Origin: Goekera deserti
GTDB taxonomy: Bacteria > Actinomycetota > Actinomycetes > Mycobacteriales > Geodermatophilaceae
Reading direction: 5' to 3'
NCBI RefSeq assembly: GCF_010685995.1
Contig: NZ_JAAGWK010000034.1
Span: forward strand, 1 to 64,000
Length of the DNA stretch: 64,000 nucleotides
Below the pieces are notes generated by a model. It saw only the letters and a list, made by a program, of their open reading frames with translations. It did not search any database and was not told the DNA's origin. Shown here in pieces: positions 41,396 through 52,981 of this stretch. Both the position numbers and the translations under genes were made by a program. The stretch's first letter is position 1, and every line of letters begins with the position of its first letter.

Positions 41396-43081
41396 ATGAG
41401 TCGCGCACACCCCGAACTCCGGACCCCGCCGGCACTGGCCGACGGAGGCCTGCGCGTGACCGCGCTCGGTGGCCTCGGCGAGATCGGCCGCAACATGACC
41501 GTCTTCGAGCACGCCGGCAAGCTGCTGATCGTCGACATCGGCGTGCTGTTCCCCGAGGAGCACCAGCCCGGCGTCGACGTGATCCTCCCCGACTTCACCT
41601 CCATCCGGGACCGCCTGGACGACATCGTGGCGATCGTGCTCACCCACGGCCACGAGGACCACATCGGCGGCGTCCCCTACCTGCTGCGCGAGCGCCGGGA
41701 CATCCCGCTGGTCGGCTCCAAGCTGACGCTGGCGTTCATCGAGGCCAAGCTCAAGGAGCACCGGATCACCCCGAGGACCGTCACGGTCGGCGAGGGCGAC
41801 GACCTGGACTTCGGCCCGTTCGGCTGCGAGTTCCTCGCCGTCAACCACTCCATCCCCGACGCCCTCGCCGTCGCCATCCGGACCGAGGCCGGCCTGGTGC
41901 TGCACACCGGCGACTTCAAGATGGACCAGTTCCCGCTGGACAGGCGGATCACCGACCTGCGCGGCTTCGCCCGGCTGGGCGAGGAGGGCGTGGACCTGTT
42001 CCTCACCGACTCCACCAACGCCGAGGTGCCCGGCTTCACCACCTCCGAGGGCGAGCTCACCCCGGCCATCGAGACGGTGTTCCGCACCTCGCCCAAGCGG
42101 GTCATCGTGTCCAGCTTCGCCAGCCACGTGCACCGCATCCAGCAGGTGCTGGACGCCGCCCACGCGCACGGCCGCAAGGTGGCCTTCGTCGGCCGCTCGA
42201 TGGTGCGCAACATGGGGATCGCCCGCGAGCTGGGCTACCTCGACGTGCCCAAGGGCCTGGTCGTGGACCTCAAGGTGCTGGAGAAGCTGCCGGCCGACAA
42301 GATCTGCCTGGTCTGCACCGGCAGCCAGGGCGAGCCGATGGCGGCGCTGAGCCGGATGGCCAACCGCGACCACGTCATCCGGATCACCGAGGGCGACACC
42401 GTGCTGCTGGCCAGCTCGCTGATCCCCGGCAACGAGAACGCGATCTACCGGATCATCAACGAGTTCACCCGGCTGGGCGCCAACGTGGTGCACAAGGGCA
42501 ACGCCAAGGTGCACGTCTCCGGCCACGCCAGCGCCGGCGAGCTCGTGTACTGCTACAACGTCGTCAAGCCGCGCAACGTCATGCCGGTGCACGGCGAGTG
42601 GCGGCACCTGCAGGCCAACGCCGAGCTGGCCATCCGCACCGGCGTCGACCCGCGCAACGTGGTGATCGCCGAGGACGGCCTGGTCGTCGACCTGGTGGCC
42701 GGGCGTGCCTCGATCACCGGCAAGGTGCCCGCGGGCAACGTCTACGTCGACGGCCAGACCGTCGGCGGGGCCACCGAGGCCTCCCTCAAGGACCGGCGCA
42801 CGCTGGCCGAGGAGGGCGTGATCACCGTGGTGGCGATCGTGGACTCCACCACCGGCCGGCTCGCCGAGACCCCGGACTTCCTGGCCCGCGGCTTCGTGCA
42901 CGACGAGTCCACCTTCGAGGCCGTCGTGCCGCTGATCGAGAAGGCGCTGGCACGGGCCGCCGAGGAGGGCGTGGGCGGGGCCCTGCAGCTGGAGCAGCTG
43001 ATCATGCGCGCGGTCAGCGGCTGGGCGCACCGCACCTACCGGCGCAGCCCGATGATCATCCCGATCGTCATCGACGCCTGA
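41396..43081 (+). CDS. rnj: Ribonuclease J
   Basis: A 561-residue metallo-beta-lactamase/beta-CASP nuclease that acts as 5'-3' exo- and endoribonuclease in mRNA decay and rRNA maturation. ALGGLGEIGRNMTVFEH, LTHGHEDHIGGVPYLL (the zinc-binding HGHEDH), HTGDFKMDQFP, TDSTNAEVPG, and the beta-CASP region with IVSSFASHVHRIQQVLDAA, GRSMVRNM and CTGSQGEP are all present. HVSGHASAGEL and MPVHGEWRHL complete the active site. The C-terminal domain is the short RNase J type (about 100 residues, no catalytic extension). Probably leaderless. Confidence 0.95.
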   Translation: MSRAHPELRTPPALADGGLRVTALGGLGEIGRNMTVFEHAGKLLIVDIGVLFPEEHQPGVDVILPDFTSIRDRLDDIVAIVLTHGHEDHIGGVPYLLRERRDIPLVGSKLTLAFIEAKLKEHRITPRTVTVGEGDDLDFGPFGCEFLAVNHSIPDALAVAIRTEAGLVLHTGDFKMDQFPLDRRITDLRGFARLGEEGVDLFLTDSTNAEVPGFTTSEGELTPAIETVFRTSPKRVIVSSFASHVHRIQQVLDAAHAHGRKVAFVGRSMVRNMGIARELGYLDVPKGLVVDLKVLEKLPADKICLVCTGSQGEPMAALSRMANRDHVIRITEGDTVLLASSLIPGNENAIYRIINEFTRLGANVVHKGNAKVHVSGHASAGELVYCYNVVKPRNVMPVHGEWRHLQANAELAIRTGVDPRNVVIAEDGLVVDLVAGRASITGKVPAGNVYVDGQTVGGATEASLKDRRTLAEEGVITVVAIVDSTTGRLAETPDFLARGFVHDESTFEAVVPLIEKALARAAEEGVGGALQLEQLIMRAVSGWAHRTYRRSPMIIPIVIDA

Positions 43082-43110
43082 GCCCCCGCCGACGACCGGG
43101 GGTTGCCGGC

Positions 43111-43938
43111 TCAGGCCACCGTGGTGCCGAACAGGGCCGCCCGCAGCTCCTCGGTGTCGGCGGCCACGCGCTGCAGCAGGGCCGGGACGGCGTCGTCCCG
43201 CAGGCGCCCGCAGCTGAGCAGCTCCATCGGCACCGCCTGGTGGTCGGTGGCGAGGATCCGGGCGGTCATCTCGATGGCGGTGCGCAGCAGCGCGCCGTCC
43301 AGCGAGGACAGGTCGTCGACCTGCTGCATCGGGGACAGCAGGGTCGGTGGGAAGCCCCACCGCTCCAGCGCGAGGGCCGTCAGCCGGGGGGCGTGCACCC
43401 CGTACCGGCGCAGCTCGGCGGTGCGCCGGCCGGCGGCGGTGGGCTCGGCGTCGACCAGCGCGGCGTAGCCGTCCGGGTCCTCGGCGTACAGCAGCGCGGC
43501 ACCGAGCTGGGTCAGCAGGCCGGTGCACAGCGCGTCCTGGGCGCGGCGGCCGAGGCGCGGGGCCACCGCCGACGCGGCCAGCGCCAGGTGGGTGCTGGTG
43601 CGCGCGACGTCGGCGGGCAGTCCCCCGGGCCGGGCCAGGCCGGTGAGGGCCACGGTCGCCAGGCTGCGCACCGTGGCGAAGCCGACCACCGTCACCGCGC
43701 CGCGCAGCGAGCAGACCCGGCCGCCCATGCCGTAGTAGGCGGAGTTGGCCAGCTTCATCACCCGGCCGGCCAGGGCGACGTCCGCCCCGAGCACCCGCGC
43801 CAGGTCCTCGGCACCGGCCTCGGTGGAGTTGGTCGTGGCCACGACCTGGGCGGCGACGGGGCACTGGGCGGCCATGGTGTCGATCCGGGCGAGAACCCGG
43901 TCGACGTCGACCGCGGCACGGACGCTGTCCCGGGTCAC
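43111..43938 (-). CDS. HDOD-domain signalling protein
   Basis: A 275-residue helical protein with the HDOD motif: VMKLANSAYYGMGGRVCSLRGAVTVVGFATVRSLATVAL. The rest (ALCTGLLTQLGAALLYAEDPDGYAALV and the central tail) matches standalone HDOD proteins linked to c-di-GMP regulation. Its GTG lies in the stop of the PAS-GGDEF-EAL gene (GTGA), so the two are translationally coupled. Probably a scaffold or inhibitor rather than an enzyme. Confidence 0.8.
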   Translation of the reverse strand: MTRDSVRAAVDVDRVLARIDTMAAQCPVAAQVVATTNSTEAGAEDLARVLGADVALAGRVMKLANSAYYGMGGRVCSLRGAVTVVGFATVRSLATVALTGLARPGGLPADVARTSTHLALAASAVAPRLGRRAQDALCTGLLTQLGAALLYAEDPDGYAALVDAEPTAAGRRTAELRRYGVHAPRLTALALERWGFPPTLLSPMQQVDDLSSLDGALLRTAIEMTARILATDHQAVPMELLSCGRLRDDAVPALLQRVAADTEELRAALFGTTVA

Positions 43939-46127
43939 CGGGTGTCACCCCCGCCGGCCGGCAGCGGGGAGCGGCGGGTGACGAACCAGTCGGTGGCCTC
44001 GCGTCCGCCCATCGGCATGGCCAGCCCGAAGCCCTGCAGGTAGGTGGCGCCCAAGCCGTCGAGCAGCGTCGCCTGGGCGTCGGTCTCCACGCCCTCGGCC
44101 ACGGTGTCCAGCCCCAGCGTGCCGGCCAGCGCGATGATCGCCGAGGTGATCGCGGCCTGGCCGTCGCTGAGCTCGGCGACGAAGGAGCGGTCCACCTTCA
44201 GGCAGGTGACCGGCAGGTGCCGCAGGTGCGCCAGCGAGGAGTAGCCGGTGCCGAAGTCGTCGATCGCCAGCTCCACGCCGAGCTCGCGCAGCTCGTGCAG
44301 CACCTGGCGGGCGGCACGCGGGTCGGCCATCAGCGCGGACTCGGTGATCTCCACCGTCAGCCGGGACGGCGACAGCCCGTGCCGGCGCAGCGCCGACTCC
44401 ACCTGGCCGGGCAGCGAGGCGTCCAGCTGCAGCGCCGAGACGTTGACCGCCGCGCGCTGCGGGGCGGCCGCACCGATCGTCCGGGACCACTCGCTCATCT
44501 GCCGGCAGGTCTCGTCCAGCACCAGCAGGCCGAGGCCGCTGATCAGCCCGCTCTCCTCGGCGACCGGGACGAAGACGACCGGGCTGATGTGCCCGCGCTG
44601 CGGGTGCTGCCAGCGGGCCAGCGCCTCCACCGCCACCGGACGGCGGTCGCCGGTGCCGAAGATCGGCTGGTAGACCAGGCTGATCGAGCGCTGCTCGATG
44701 GCCTCCCGCAGCTCGGCGACCAGCCGCAGCTTGTCGTGCGCCTGCGCCCGGGCCGAGGTGTCCACGACGGTGATCCGGCCCTTGCCGCCCGACTTGGCCT
44801 GGTACATGGCGATGTCGCAGTCCTGGATCAGGTCACCGGGGGTGGTGTGCTCGGGCGCCTGCACGGTGACGCCGATGCTGGCCCGCGGGCGCACCTCGAC
44901 CCCGCCCAGGGCCAGCGGGCGGTCCAGCGCGGTGGCGACCCGCTCGGCCAGCGCGAGCGCCCCGGCCTCGTCGACCTGCTCGCACACCACCAGGAACTCG
45001 TCACCGCCGAAGCGGGCCACCAGGTCGGTCGGGCGGACCAGGCGGCGTAGCCGGGTCGCCACCTCGACCAGCAGCTCGTCGCCGGCGGCGTGCCCCAGGG
45101 AGTCGTTGACCACCTTGAAGTCGTCCAGGTCCAGGAACAGGCAGGCCAGCGCCCCCGCGCCCCGGTCGAAGCGCTCGGTCACGTACTCCGACAGGCGGGT
45201 GCGGTTCGGCAGGCCGGTGAGCGGGTCGTGGTGCGCCTGGTGCGCCAGCCGGCTCTCGAAGGCCAGCCGCTCGGTGACGTCCTCGACGGTGCCCACGAAG
45301 CCCGCCTCGCCGCAGGTGGTCAGCAGGCTGGCGAACCGCACGACCGTCGTGCGCACGCTGCCGTCGTGCCGCACCAGCCGTGCCTGCGCCTCCGCCTGCC
45401 CACCCTCCAGGACGGCGGCCGCGGCCTCGATGACCTGGTCCAGGTCGGCCGGGTGCACCACCGTCGTCCAGCCGGTGCCCAGCAGCTGGTCGGCCTGCCG
45501 GCCCACCAGCCGGCAGAACGCGTCGTTCACGTGCCCCAGGCGCATGCCCTGCTCGCTCAGCAGCGTGGGCACCGGGGACCGCTCGGTCAAGGTGGCGAAG
45601 CGCCGCTCGTGCGCGTCGGCGGTGGCCCGCAGGGCGCGCTCGGCGTCCGCGCTGCCGGTGACGACGCGCAGGCTCCACAGGTCCGCGGTCGGTGAGGGGA
45701 TGGCGTACACCAGCGCGTCGGTGACGGTCCCGGCGGCCGTGCGGGCCGGCATCGCCATCCGCACGGCGCGCTCCCGGCGCAGCAGCAGCTGCTGCTCGGC
45801 CGGGCCCAGGAACGGCAGCAGCTCGACCAGCGGTGCGTCCACCAGGTCGGCGGGCCGGCAGCCGACCACGAGGGCGGCGGCGTCGTTGCCCCAGAGCAGA
45901 CGCAACCCGGCCGGGGTCAGCTCCACCACGACCACCGGCATCGCGTCGCTGACCGTCGCGCCGTGGAAGACGGCGGCCACGACCTCGGCCGGCGCCGGCA
46001 GGGCCGCGTCGGCAGTAGGCACCCGCACCGCAGGAGCCGGCGGGGCGGCAGCGATCAGCCCGGGGACGACCGGGGCGGGCGCGAGCGGGGCCCCGCTGCC
46101 GGGACCCAGGTCGGCCGTCGTCGACAT
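43935..46127 (-). CDS. PAS-GGDEF-EAL c-di-GMP turnover protein
   Basis: About 730 residues: a Pro/Ala-rich N-terminus, two PAS-like regions (about 60-300), GGDEF (about 310-465) and EAL (about 480-720). GGDEF is intact (FGGDEFLVV) and EAL is intact (VAVEALARWQHPQRG, DDFGTGYSSLAHLRHLPVTCLKVDRSFV, GVET), so synthesis and hydrolysis are both possible. It is cytoplasmic with no membrane segment. ATG 46127 is chosen as the first Met after the Arg/Pro-rich run. Co-translated with HDOD. A tandem repeat lies upstream. Confidence 0.88.
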   Translation of the reverse strand: MSTTADLGPGSGAPLAPAPVVPGLIAAAPPAPAVRVPTADAALPAPAEVVAAVFHGATVSDAMPVVVVELTPAGLRLLWGNDAAALVVGCRPADLVDAPLVELLPFLGPAEQQLLLRRERAVRMAMPARTAAGTVTDALVYAIPSPTADLWSLRVVTGSADAERALRATADAHERRFATLTERSPVPTLLSEQGMRLGHVNDAFCRLVGRQADQLLGTGWTTVVHPADLDQVIEAAAAVLEGGQAEAQARLVRHDGSVRTTVVRFASLLTTCGEAGFVGTVEDVTERLAFESRLAHQAHHDPLTGLPNRTRLSEYVTERFDRGAGALACLFLDLDDFKVVNDSLGHAAGDELLVEVATRLRRLVRPTDLVARFGGDEFLVVCEQVDEAGALALAERVATALDRPLALGGVEVRPRASIGVTVQAPEHTTPGDLIQDCDIAMYQAKSGGKGRITVVDTSARAQAHDKLRLVAELREAIEQRSISLVYQPIFGTGDRRPVAVEALARWQHPQRGHISPVVFVPVAEESGLISGLGLLVLDETCRQMSEWSRTIGAAAPQRAAVNVSALQLDASLPGQVESALRRHGLSPSRLTVEITESALMADPRAARQVLHELRELGVELAIDDFGTGYSSLAHLRHLPVTCLKVDRSFVAELSDGQAAITSAIIALAGTLGLDTVAEGVETDAQATLLDGLGATYLQGFGLAMPMGGREATDWFVTRRSPLPAGGGDTR

Positions 46128-46250
46128 CGCGCCGTCCCCCCGTGCGTCCACCGGCCCGCGGCCTGGCGGGCGGCGGGTGCCGACCGGAGGCGGGTCTGTG
46201 CTGCCGTCATCGGCGCCCCACCGGGGTCCTGCACCCGAACGCCGCGGACT

Positions 46251-46353
46251 CCCCCGTTCGGGGGTGCCAGATCGGTTCGGGGGTGCCAGATCGGTTCGGG
46301 TACCAGGGTCGTTCGGGTACCAGGGCCGTTCGGGTACCAGGGTCGTTGGGTGG
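46251..46353 (-). repeat. Short tandem repeat array (19-bp x2, 17-bp x3)
   Basis: Two perfect 19-bp units GTTCGGGGGTGCCAGATCG (46256, 46275) are followed by three 17-bp units GTTCGGGTACCAGGGTC (46294, 46311, 46328; the second has one T-to-C change), then a decayed GTTGGGTGG. All start with GTTCGGG. CCCCCGTTCGGGGG (46251-46264) is a palindrome at its edge. It is in the gap before the PAS-GGDEF-EAL start on the minus strand. Confidence 0.8.
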
Positions 46354-46381
46354 CCCGGGCCGGTCAGCGGGGTCGGACCGG

Positions 46382-47245
46382 TCAGCTGCCCGCGCCGCCG
46401 AGCACCGCGACCGTCGCCCGGATCTCTGCGGCGGTCGCCGGCTGCACGGGCAGGTGCGCCAGCACGGCGGGGACCTCCTCCGGCAGCAGGCCCTCGGCCA
46501 GCAGCGCGTCCAGCAGGCGGTCGGCCTGGGCCGGGGGCACCGGCACGGTCAGCCGCGCCTCCCGCAGCGCCACCCCGGCCAGGAACACCGCGCCCTCGAT
46601 CGCCGCCGGGTCCTCGACGGCCGGGGCGGTGGCCGCGGCCACCGGAGCAGCGCCGCGGGTCATCGCCTCGGCTGCCTGCACCAGCGACAGCGGGAGCCCC
46701 TCGGCCTCCACCTCCATCAGCGGCACCGCGGCCAGCGCGGCCAGCACCAGATGCTCGGCCTCGGTGCGCAGCGGCGCCTCCCACTCCCCGGCCCGCACCA
46801 CCTCCACCAGGTCGGCCTCGTCCTCGGACTCCCCCAGCTCGTCCAGCAGCTGCACCCACGCCCCGGGCCGGGTGTCCCGCACCCGCTGCGCCGCGCGCAC
46901 GCACACGTCCAGCACGAAGGGGTCCAGCACCTGGGAGTCGAAGCGGTCGGCGTACAGCGCGCCGTCCGGGGTCAGCGCGTTGAGCGCGTCCTGGAAGCTG
47001 CCGGGGCGGGCCTCGCCCAGCTCCAGCCGGCCGGCCTCGTCACTGCCCAGCGGCTGGTCGGCGGCCGCCCGCTGGCCCAGGGTCAGCCCGCTGGGCGCCT
47101 GCGTGCCGTGCCGCCGCTGCAGGTGCGGCTGGTCGGACAGGCCCACCGCCCACGCGCAGCTGCGGGCGATCAGGTCGGCGGTGCGCTCCCGGAGCAGCTC
47201 CCGGGTCAGCAGGCCCATGGCGTCGACGTCGAACACGGGGTGCAT
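46382..47245 (-). CDS. Conserved protein of unknown function
   Basis: A 287-residue, Ala/Leu-rich acidic protein without membrane segments or recognised motifs. Features are a Leu/Ala-rich C-terminal half (PAQADRLLDALLAEGLLPEEVPAVLAHL) and a helical middle (LLDELGESEDEADLVEVVRAGEWEAPL). The ATG at 47245 is the first internal start with a uniform reading; the frame runs far upstream, antisense to the SDR gene. Divergent from the SDR. Confidence 0.45.
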   Translation of the reverse strand: MHPVFDVDAMGLLTRELLRERTADLIARSCAWAVGLSDQPHLQRRHGTQAPSGLTLGQRAAADQPLGSDEAGRLELGEARPGSFQDALNALTPDGALYADRFDSQVLDPFVLDVCVRAAQRVRDTRPGAWVQLLDELGESEDEADLVEVVRAGEWEAPLRTEAEHLVLAALAAVPLMEVEAEGLPLSLVQAAEAMTRGAAPVAAATAPAVEDPAAIEGAVFLAGVALREARLTVPVPPAQADRLLDALLAEGLLPEEVPAVLAHLPVQPATAAEIRATVAVLGGAGS

Positions 47246-47278
47246 TGTCGTCCTCACCGACCGACCCGTGGAGGACCC

Positions 47279-48076
47279 GTGGACCTGCAGCTCACCGGCA
47301 AGCGCGCCGTCGTCACCGGGGGCAGCCGGGGCATCGGGCTGGCCGTGGCCGACCGGCTGGCCGAGGAGGGCGCGCACGTGGCGCTCGTCGCCCGCGACCG
47401 GGCCGCCCTCGAGACGGCCGCGGCGCGGGTGCGCCGGCACGGCACCACGGTGCTGGTCCTGCCCACCGACACCACCGACGACGCCGCGGTGCGGGCCATG
47501 GTCGGCGCCGTCGTCGGCGGGCTGGGCGGGGTCGACGTGCTGGTCAACGCCGCCGCCCGGCCGGCCGGCTCGGCGCCCGTGCCCGCCCTCGCCGACCTGC
47601 ACGACGACGCGCTGCGCGCGGAGCTGGAGACCAAGGTGCTGGGCTACCTGCGCTGCGCCCGCGCCGTCGCCCCGCACATGACCGCCCAGGGCTGGGGCCG
47701 GATCGTCAACGTCAGCGGGCTCAACGCCCGGCGCACCGGCTCGCTGGCGGGCTCGGTGCGCAACGTCGCCGTCGCCGCGATGACCGCCAACCTCGCCGAC
47801 GAGCTCGGCCCGGCCGGGGTCACCGTCACCGTGGTGCACCCCGGCACCACGGTGACCGAGCGCACGCCCGCCGTGCTCGCCGCGCTGGCCGAGCGGGAGG
47901 GCAGCACCCCCGACGCCGTGGCGGCCCGGCTGGCCGCCGGCACCAGCATCGGCCGGCTGGTCACCGCCGACGAGGTCGCCGACGTGGTCGCCTTCCTGGC
48001 CTCCCCGCGCAGCGCCGCCGTCACCGGCGACGCGATCGCCGTCGGCGGCGGCACCCGCGGCGCGATCCACTACTGA
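47279..48076 (+). CDS. SDR-fold protein lacking the Tyr-Lys catalytic pair
   Basis: A 265-residue Rossmann protein. The NAD(P) motif TGGSRGIG (13-20), VNAAARPAG and IVNVSGLNARRTG are SDR features. Where YxxxK is expected the sequence reads GSVRNV (158-163), so the catalytic Tyr and Lys are absent. Known relatives carry RN at this place and their activity is uncertain. GTG 47279 has TGGAGGA upstream. Just before the acyl-CoA dehydrogenase pair. Confidence 0.72.
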   Translation: MDLQLTGKRAVVTGGSRGIGLAVADRLAEEGAHVALVARDRAALETAAARVRRHGTTVLVLPTDTTDDAAVRAMVGAVVGGLGGVDVLVNAAARPAGSAPVPALADLHDDALRAELETKVLGYLRCARAVAPHMTAQGWGRIVNVSGLNARRTGSLAGSVRNVAVAAMTANLADELGPAGVTVTVVHPGTTVTERTPAVLAALAEREGSTPDAVAARLAAGTSIGRLVTADEVADVVAFLASPRSAAVTGDAIAVGGGTRGAIHY

Positions 48077-48195
48077 CACCGCCTCCCGCCCCCGAGGGGG
48101 GGCGCACCGGTCGGGTCGCTGCCCACGCGTACGGATGTGGGATCGTCGGGTCACGATCGCTGAGACGGTGACGCCGCCGTCGGGAAAGAGGTTCC

Positions 48196-49371
48196 ATGCG
48201 CCTGCAGTTGTCCCCCGAGGACCAGTCCTTCCGGGAGGAGATGCGCACGTTCTTCACTCGTGAGTTCCCCGAGTCGATCCGGGACGCCGTGAAGGCACAC
48301 CGCGAGCTCACCCGCGACCAGATCGTGGAGAGCCAGCGCGTGCTCAACAAGGCGGGGCTCGCCGTCCCGCACTGGCCGGTCGAGTACGGCGGCCACGACT
48401 GGACGCCGCTGCAGCGGCACATCTGGCACGAGGAGATGCAGGCGGCCTACGTGCCCGCCCCGCTGGCGTTCAACACCAGCATGGTGGGCCCGGTCATCGC
48501 CGCCTTCGGCACGCAGGAGCAAAAAGACCGCTTCCTGCCGGCCACCGCCAACCTCGACATCTGGTGGTGCCAGGGCTTCTCCGAGCCCGAGGCCGGCTCC
48601 GACCTGGCCTCGCTGCGCACCAGCGCCGTCCGCGAGGGCGACGAGTTCGTGGTCAACGGCCAGAAGACGTGGACCACGCTCGGGCAGCACGCCGACTGGA
48701 TCTTCTGCCTGGTCCGCACCGACCCCCACGCCGTCAAGAAGCAGCGCGGCATCTCCTTCCTGCTGTTCCCGATGGACTCCCCCGGGGTGACCCTGCGCCC
48801 GATCGAGCTGCTCGACGGCGGGCACGAGGTCAACGAGGTGTTCTTCGAGGACGTGCGCGTGCCGGCCGAGAACCTGGTCGGCGAGGAGAACCGCGGCTGG
48901 GACTACGCCAAGTTCCTGCTCGGCAACGAGCGCGTCGGCGTCGCCCCGGTGGGCCACGTCAAGCGCCTGGTCGCCGAGGCCAAGCGGCACGCCGGTGAGA
49001 TCACCGTCGGCGACAGCACGCTGCTGGCCGACCCGCTGCTGGCCGCCCGCATCGCCGAGCTGGAGAACGACCTGCTGTCCCTGGAGCTGACCGCGCTGCG
49101 CGTGGTCGCCAACTCCGCCGACGGCAAGCCGCACCCGGCGTCCTCGGTGCTCAAGCTGCGCGGCACCGAGCTGCAGCAGGCCGCCACCGAGCTGCTGGTC
49201 GACGTGGCCGGGCCCGACTCGCTGGCCTCGTTCGCCACCGAGGGCTCCGACGTGCCCGAGTGGGCGCGCGTGGTCACCCCGCAGTACCTGAACTTCCGCA
49301 AGGCCTCCATCTACGGCGGGTCCAACGAGGTCCAGCGCACCATCATCGCCGGCACCATCCTGGGGTTGTGA
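48196..49371 (+). CDS. Acyl-CoA dehydrogenase, subunit A
   Basis: A 391-residue FAD enzyme of the mycobacterial FadE type. FSEPEAGSDLASLRT and YGGHDW are standard, NGQKTWTT is near the FAD, and the C-terminus ends YGGSNEVQRTIIAG, with Gly-Gly rather than the Tyr-Glu-Gly of homotetrameric forms. It probably forms a heteromer with the next gene. The ATG has AAGAGG upstream; the second gene follows by seven bases. Confidence 0.87.
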   Translation: MRLQLSPEDQSFREEMRTFFTREFPESIRDAVKAHRELTRDQIVESQRVLNKAGLAVPHWPVEYGGHDWTPLQRHIWHEEMQAAYVPAPLAFNTSMVGPVIAAFGTQEQKDRFLPATANLDIWWCQGFSEPEAGSDLASLRTSAVREGDEFVVNGQKTWTTLGQHADWIFCLVRTDPHAVKKQRGISFLLFPMDSPGVTLRPIELLDGGHEVNEVFFEDVRVPAENLVGEENRGWDYAKFLLGNERVGVAPVGHVKRLVAEAKRHAGEITVGDSTLLADPLLAARIAELENDLLSLELTALRVVANSADGKPHPASSVLKLRGTELQQAATELLVDVAGPDSLASFATEGSDVPEWARVVTPQYLNFRKASIYGGSNEVQRTIIAGTILGL

Positions 49372-49378
49372 GGAGACC

Positions 49379-50507
49379 GTGGACTTCAGCTACGACAACG
49401 AGCAGACCGCGCTGCGCGAGGCGGTCGCCGGCCTGCTGACCAAGGCCTACGGCGGTGACGAGCGGCGCACGGTGACCCGCAGCGAGCCCGGCTTCGACGA
49501 GGCGACCTGGGGCCGGCTGGCCGAGATGGGCGTCCTCGGGCTGCCCTTCGCCGAGGCCGACGGCGGCATGGGCGCCGGCCCGGTCGAGGTGGCGCTGGTG
49601 GCCACCGAGATGGGCAAGGTGCTCGCCCCCGAGCCGTTCGTGGAGACCGTCGTCCTGGCCGGTGGGCTGATCGCCGCCCTGGGCACCGAGACGCAGCGCA
49701 CCGAGCTGCTGACCGCCATCGCCGAGGGCACCTCGATCGTGGTCCTCGCCCACGCCGAGCCCGGCCTGCGCTGGAGCCCGTCGGCCGGCTCGGTCACGGC
49801 CGAGCAGAGCGGCGACAGCTGGACGCTGACCGGGGTCAAGGAGCCGGTGCCGCACGGCGCCCGCGCCGACAGCTTCGTGGTCAGCGCCCGCACCGCCGAC
49901 GGCGCCACGCAGCTGTTCCTCGTCGGCGGCGACGCCGAGGGCCTCACCCGCACCGGCTACCGCACGCACGACGGCGGCCGGGCGGCCAGGGTGGCGTTCG
50001 CCGGCACCCCCGCCGAGCTGCTCGGCGAGGCCGGTGGCGACCGCACCGCCGACGTCGAGCGTGCGCTGGCCATGGCCCGGATCGCCTACGCCAACGAGTC
50101 GGTCGGCGCGATGGACACCGCGCTGGCGATGACGTCGGAGTACCTGACGACGCGCAAGCAGTTCGGCGTCACGCTGAACAAGTTCCAGGCGCTGACGTTC
50201 CGGGCGGCCGACATGTACGTGTCGCTGGAGCTCGCCCGCAGCATCGCGCTGTGGGCGACGATGGTGGCCGACGCCGGGGGCGACGTCGTGCTCGCCGCCG
50301 ACCGCGCCCGGCTGACCACCAGCCGCGCCGGCCGGCACATCGGCAAGGAGGCCATCCAGCTGCACGGTGGCATCGGGGTGACCGCCGAGTACAAGGTCGG
50401 CCACTACACCAGCCGGCTCACCGCCATCGACCACCAGCTCGGTGACGGCGACTGGGCGCTGGGCCGCCTGGCGGCCGGTGTCGCCGGCCACGAGTCGGTC
50501 GACCCGC

Positions 50508-50515
<8 letters not shown>
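49379..50515 (+). CDS. Acyl-CoA dehydrogenase, subunit B
   Basis: A 378-residue acyl-CoA dehydrogenase-like protein. LPFAEADGGMGAGPVE, SVGAMDTALAMTSEYLTTRKQFGVTLNKFQA and IQLHGGIGVTAEYKVGHYTSRL match the partner subunits of alpha2beta2 FadE pairs (for instance the ChsE1/ChsE2 kind). AGGAGA precedes the GTG. Such pairs dehydrogenate bulky CoA esters such as sterol side chains. Chain-length or substrate class cannot be fixed here. Its stop overlaps the convergent usp gene by 8 bases. Confidence 0.83.
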
Positions 50516-52950
<2,435 letters not shown>

Positions 52951-52981
52951 GGCGCCCCAGGCGGGCTGGGCCCCGTGCCGA

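Noticed and set aside
46256-46344. Tandem GTTCGGG units as a CRISPR array
   Set aside because: Units abut directly with no unique spacers, are only 17-19 bp, and no cas gene is near.
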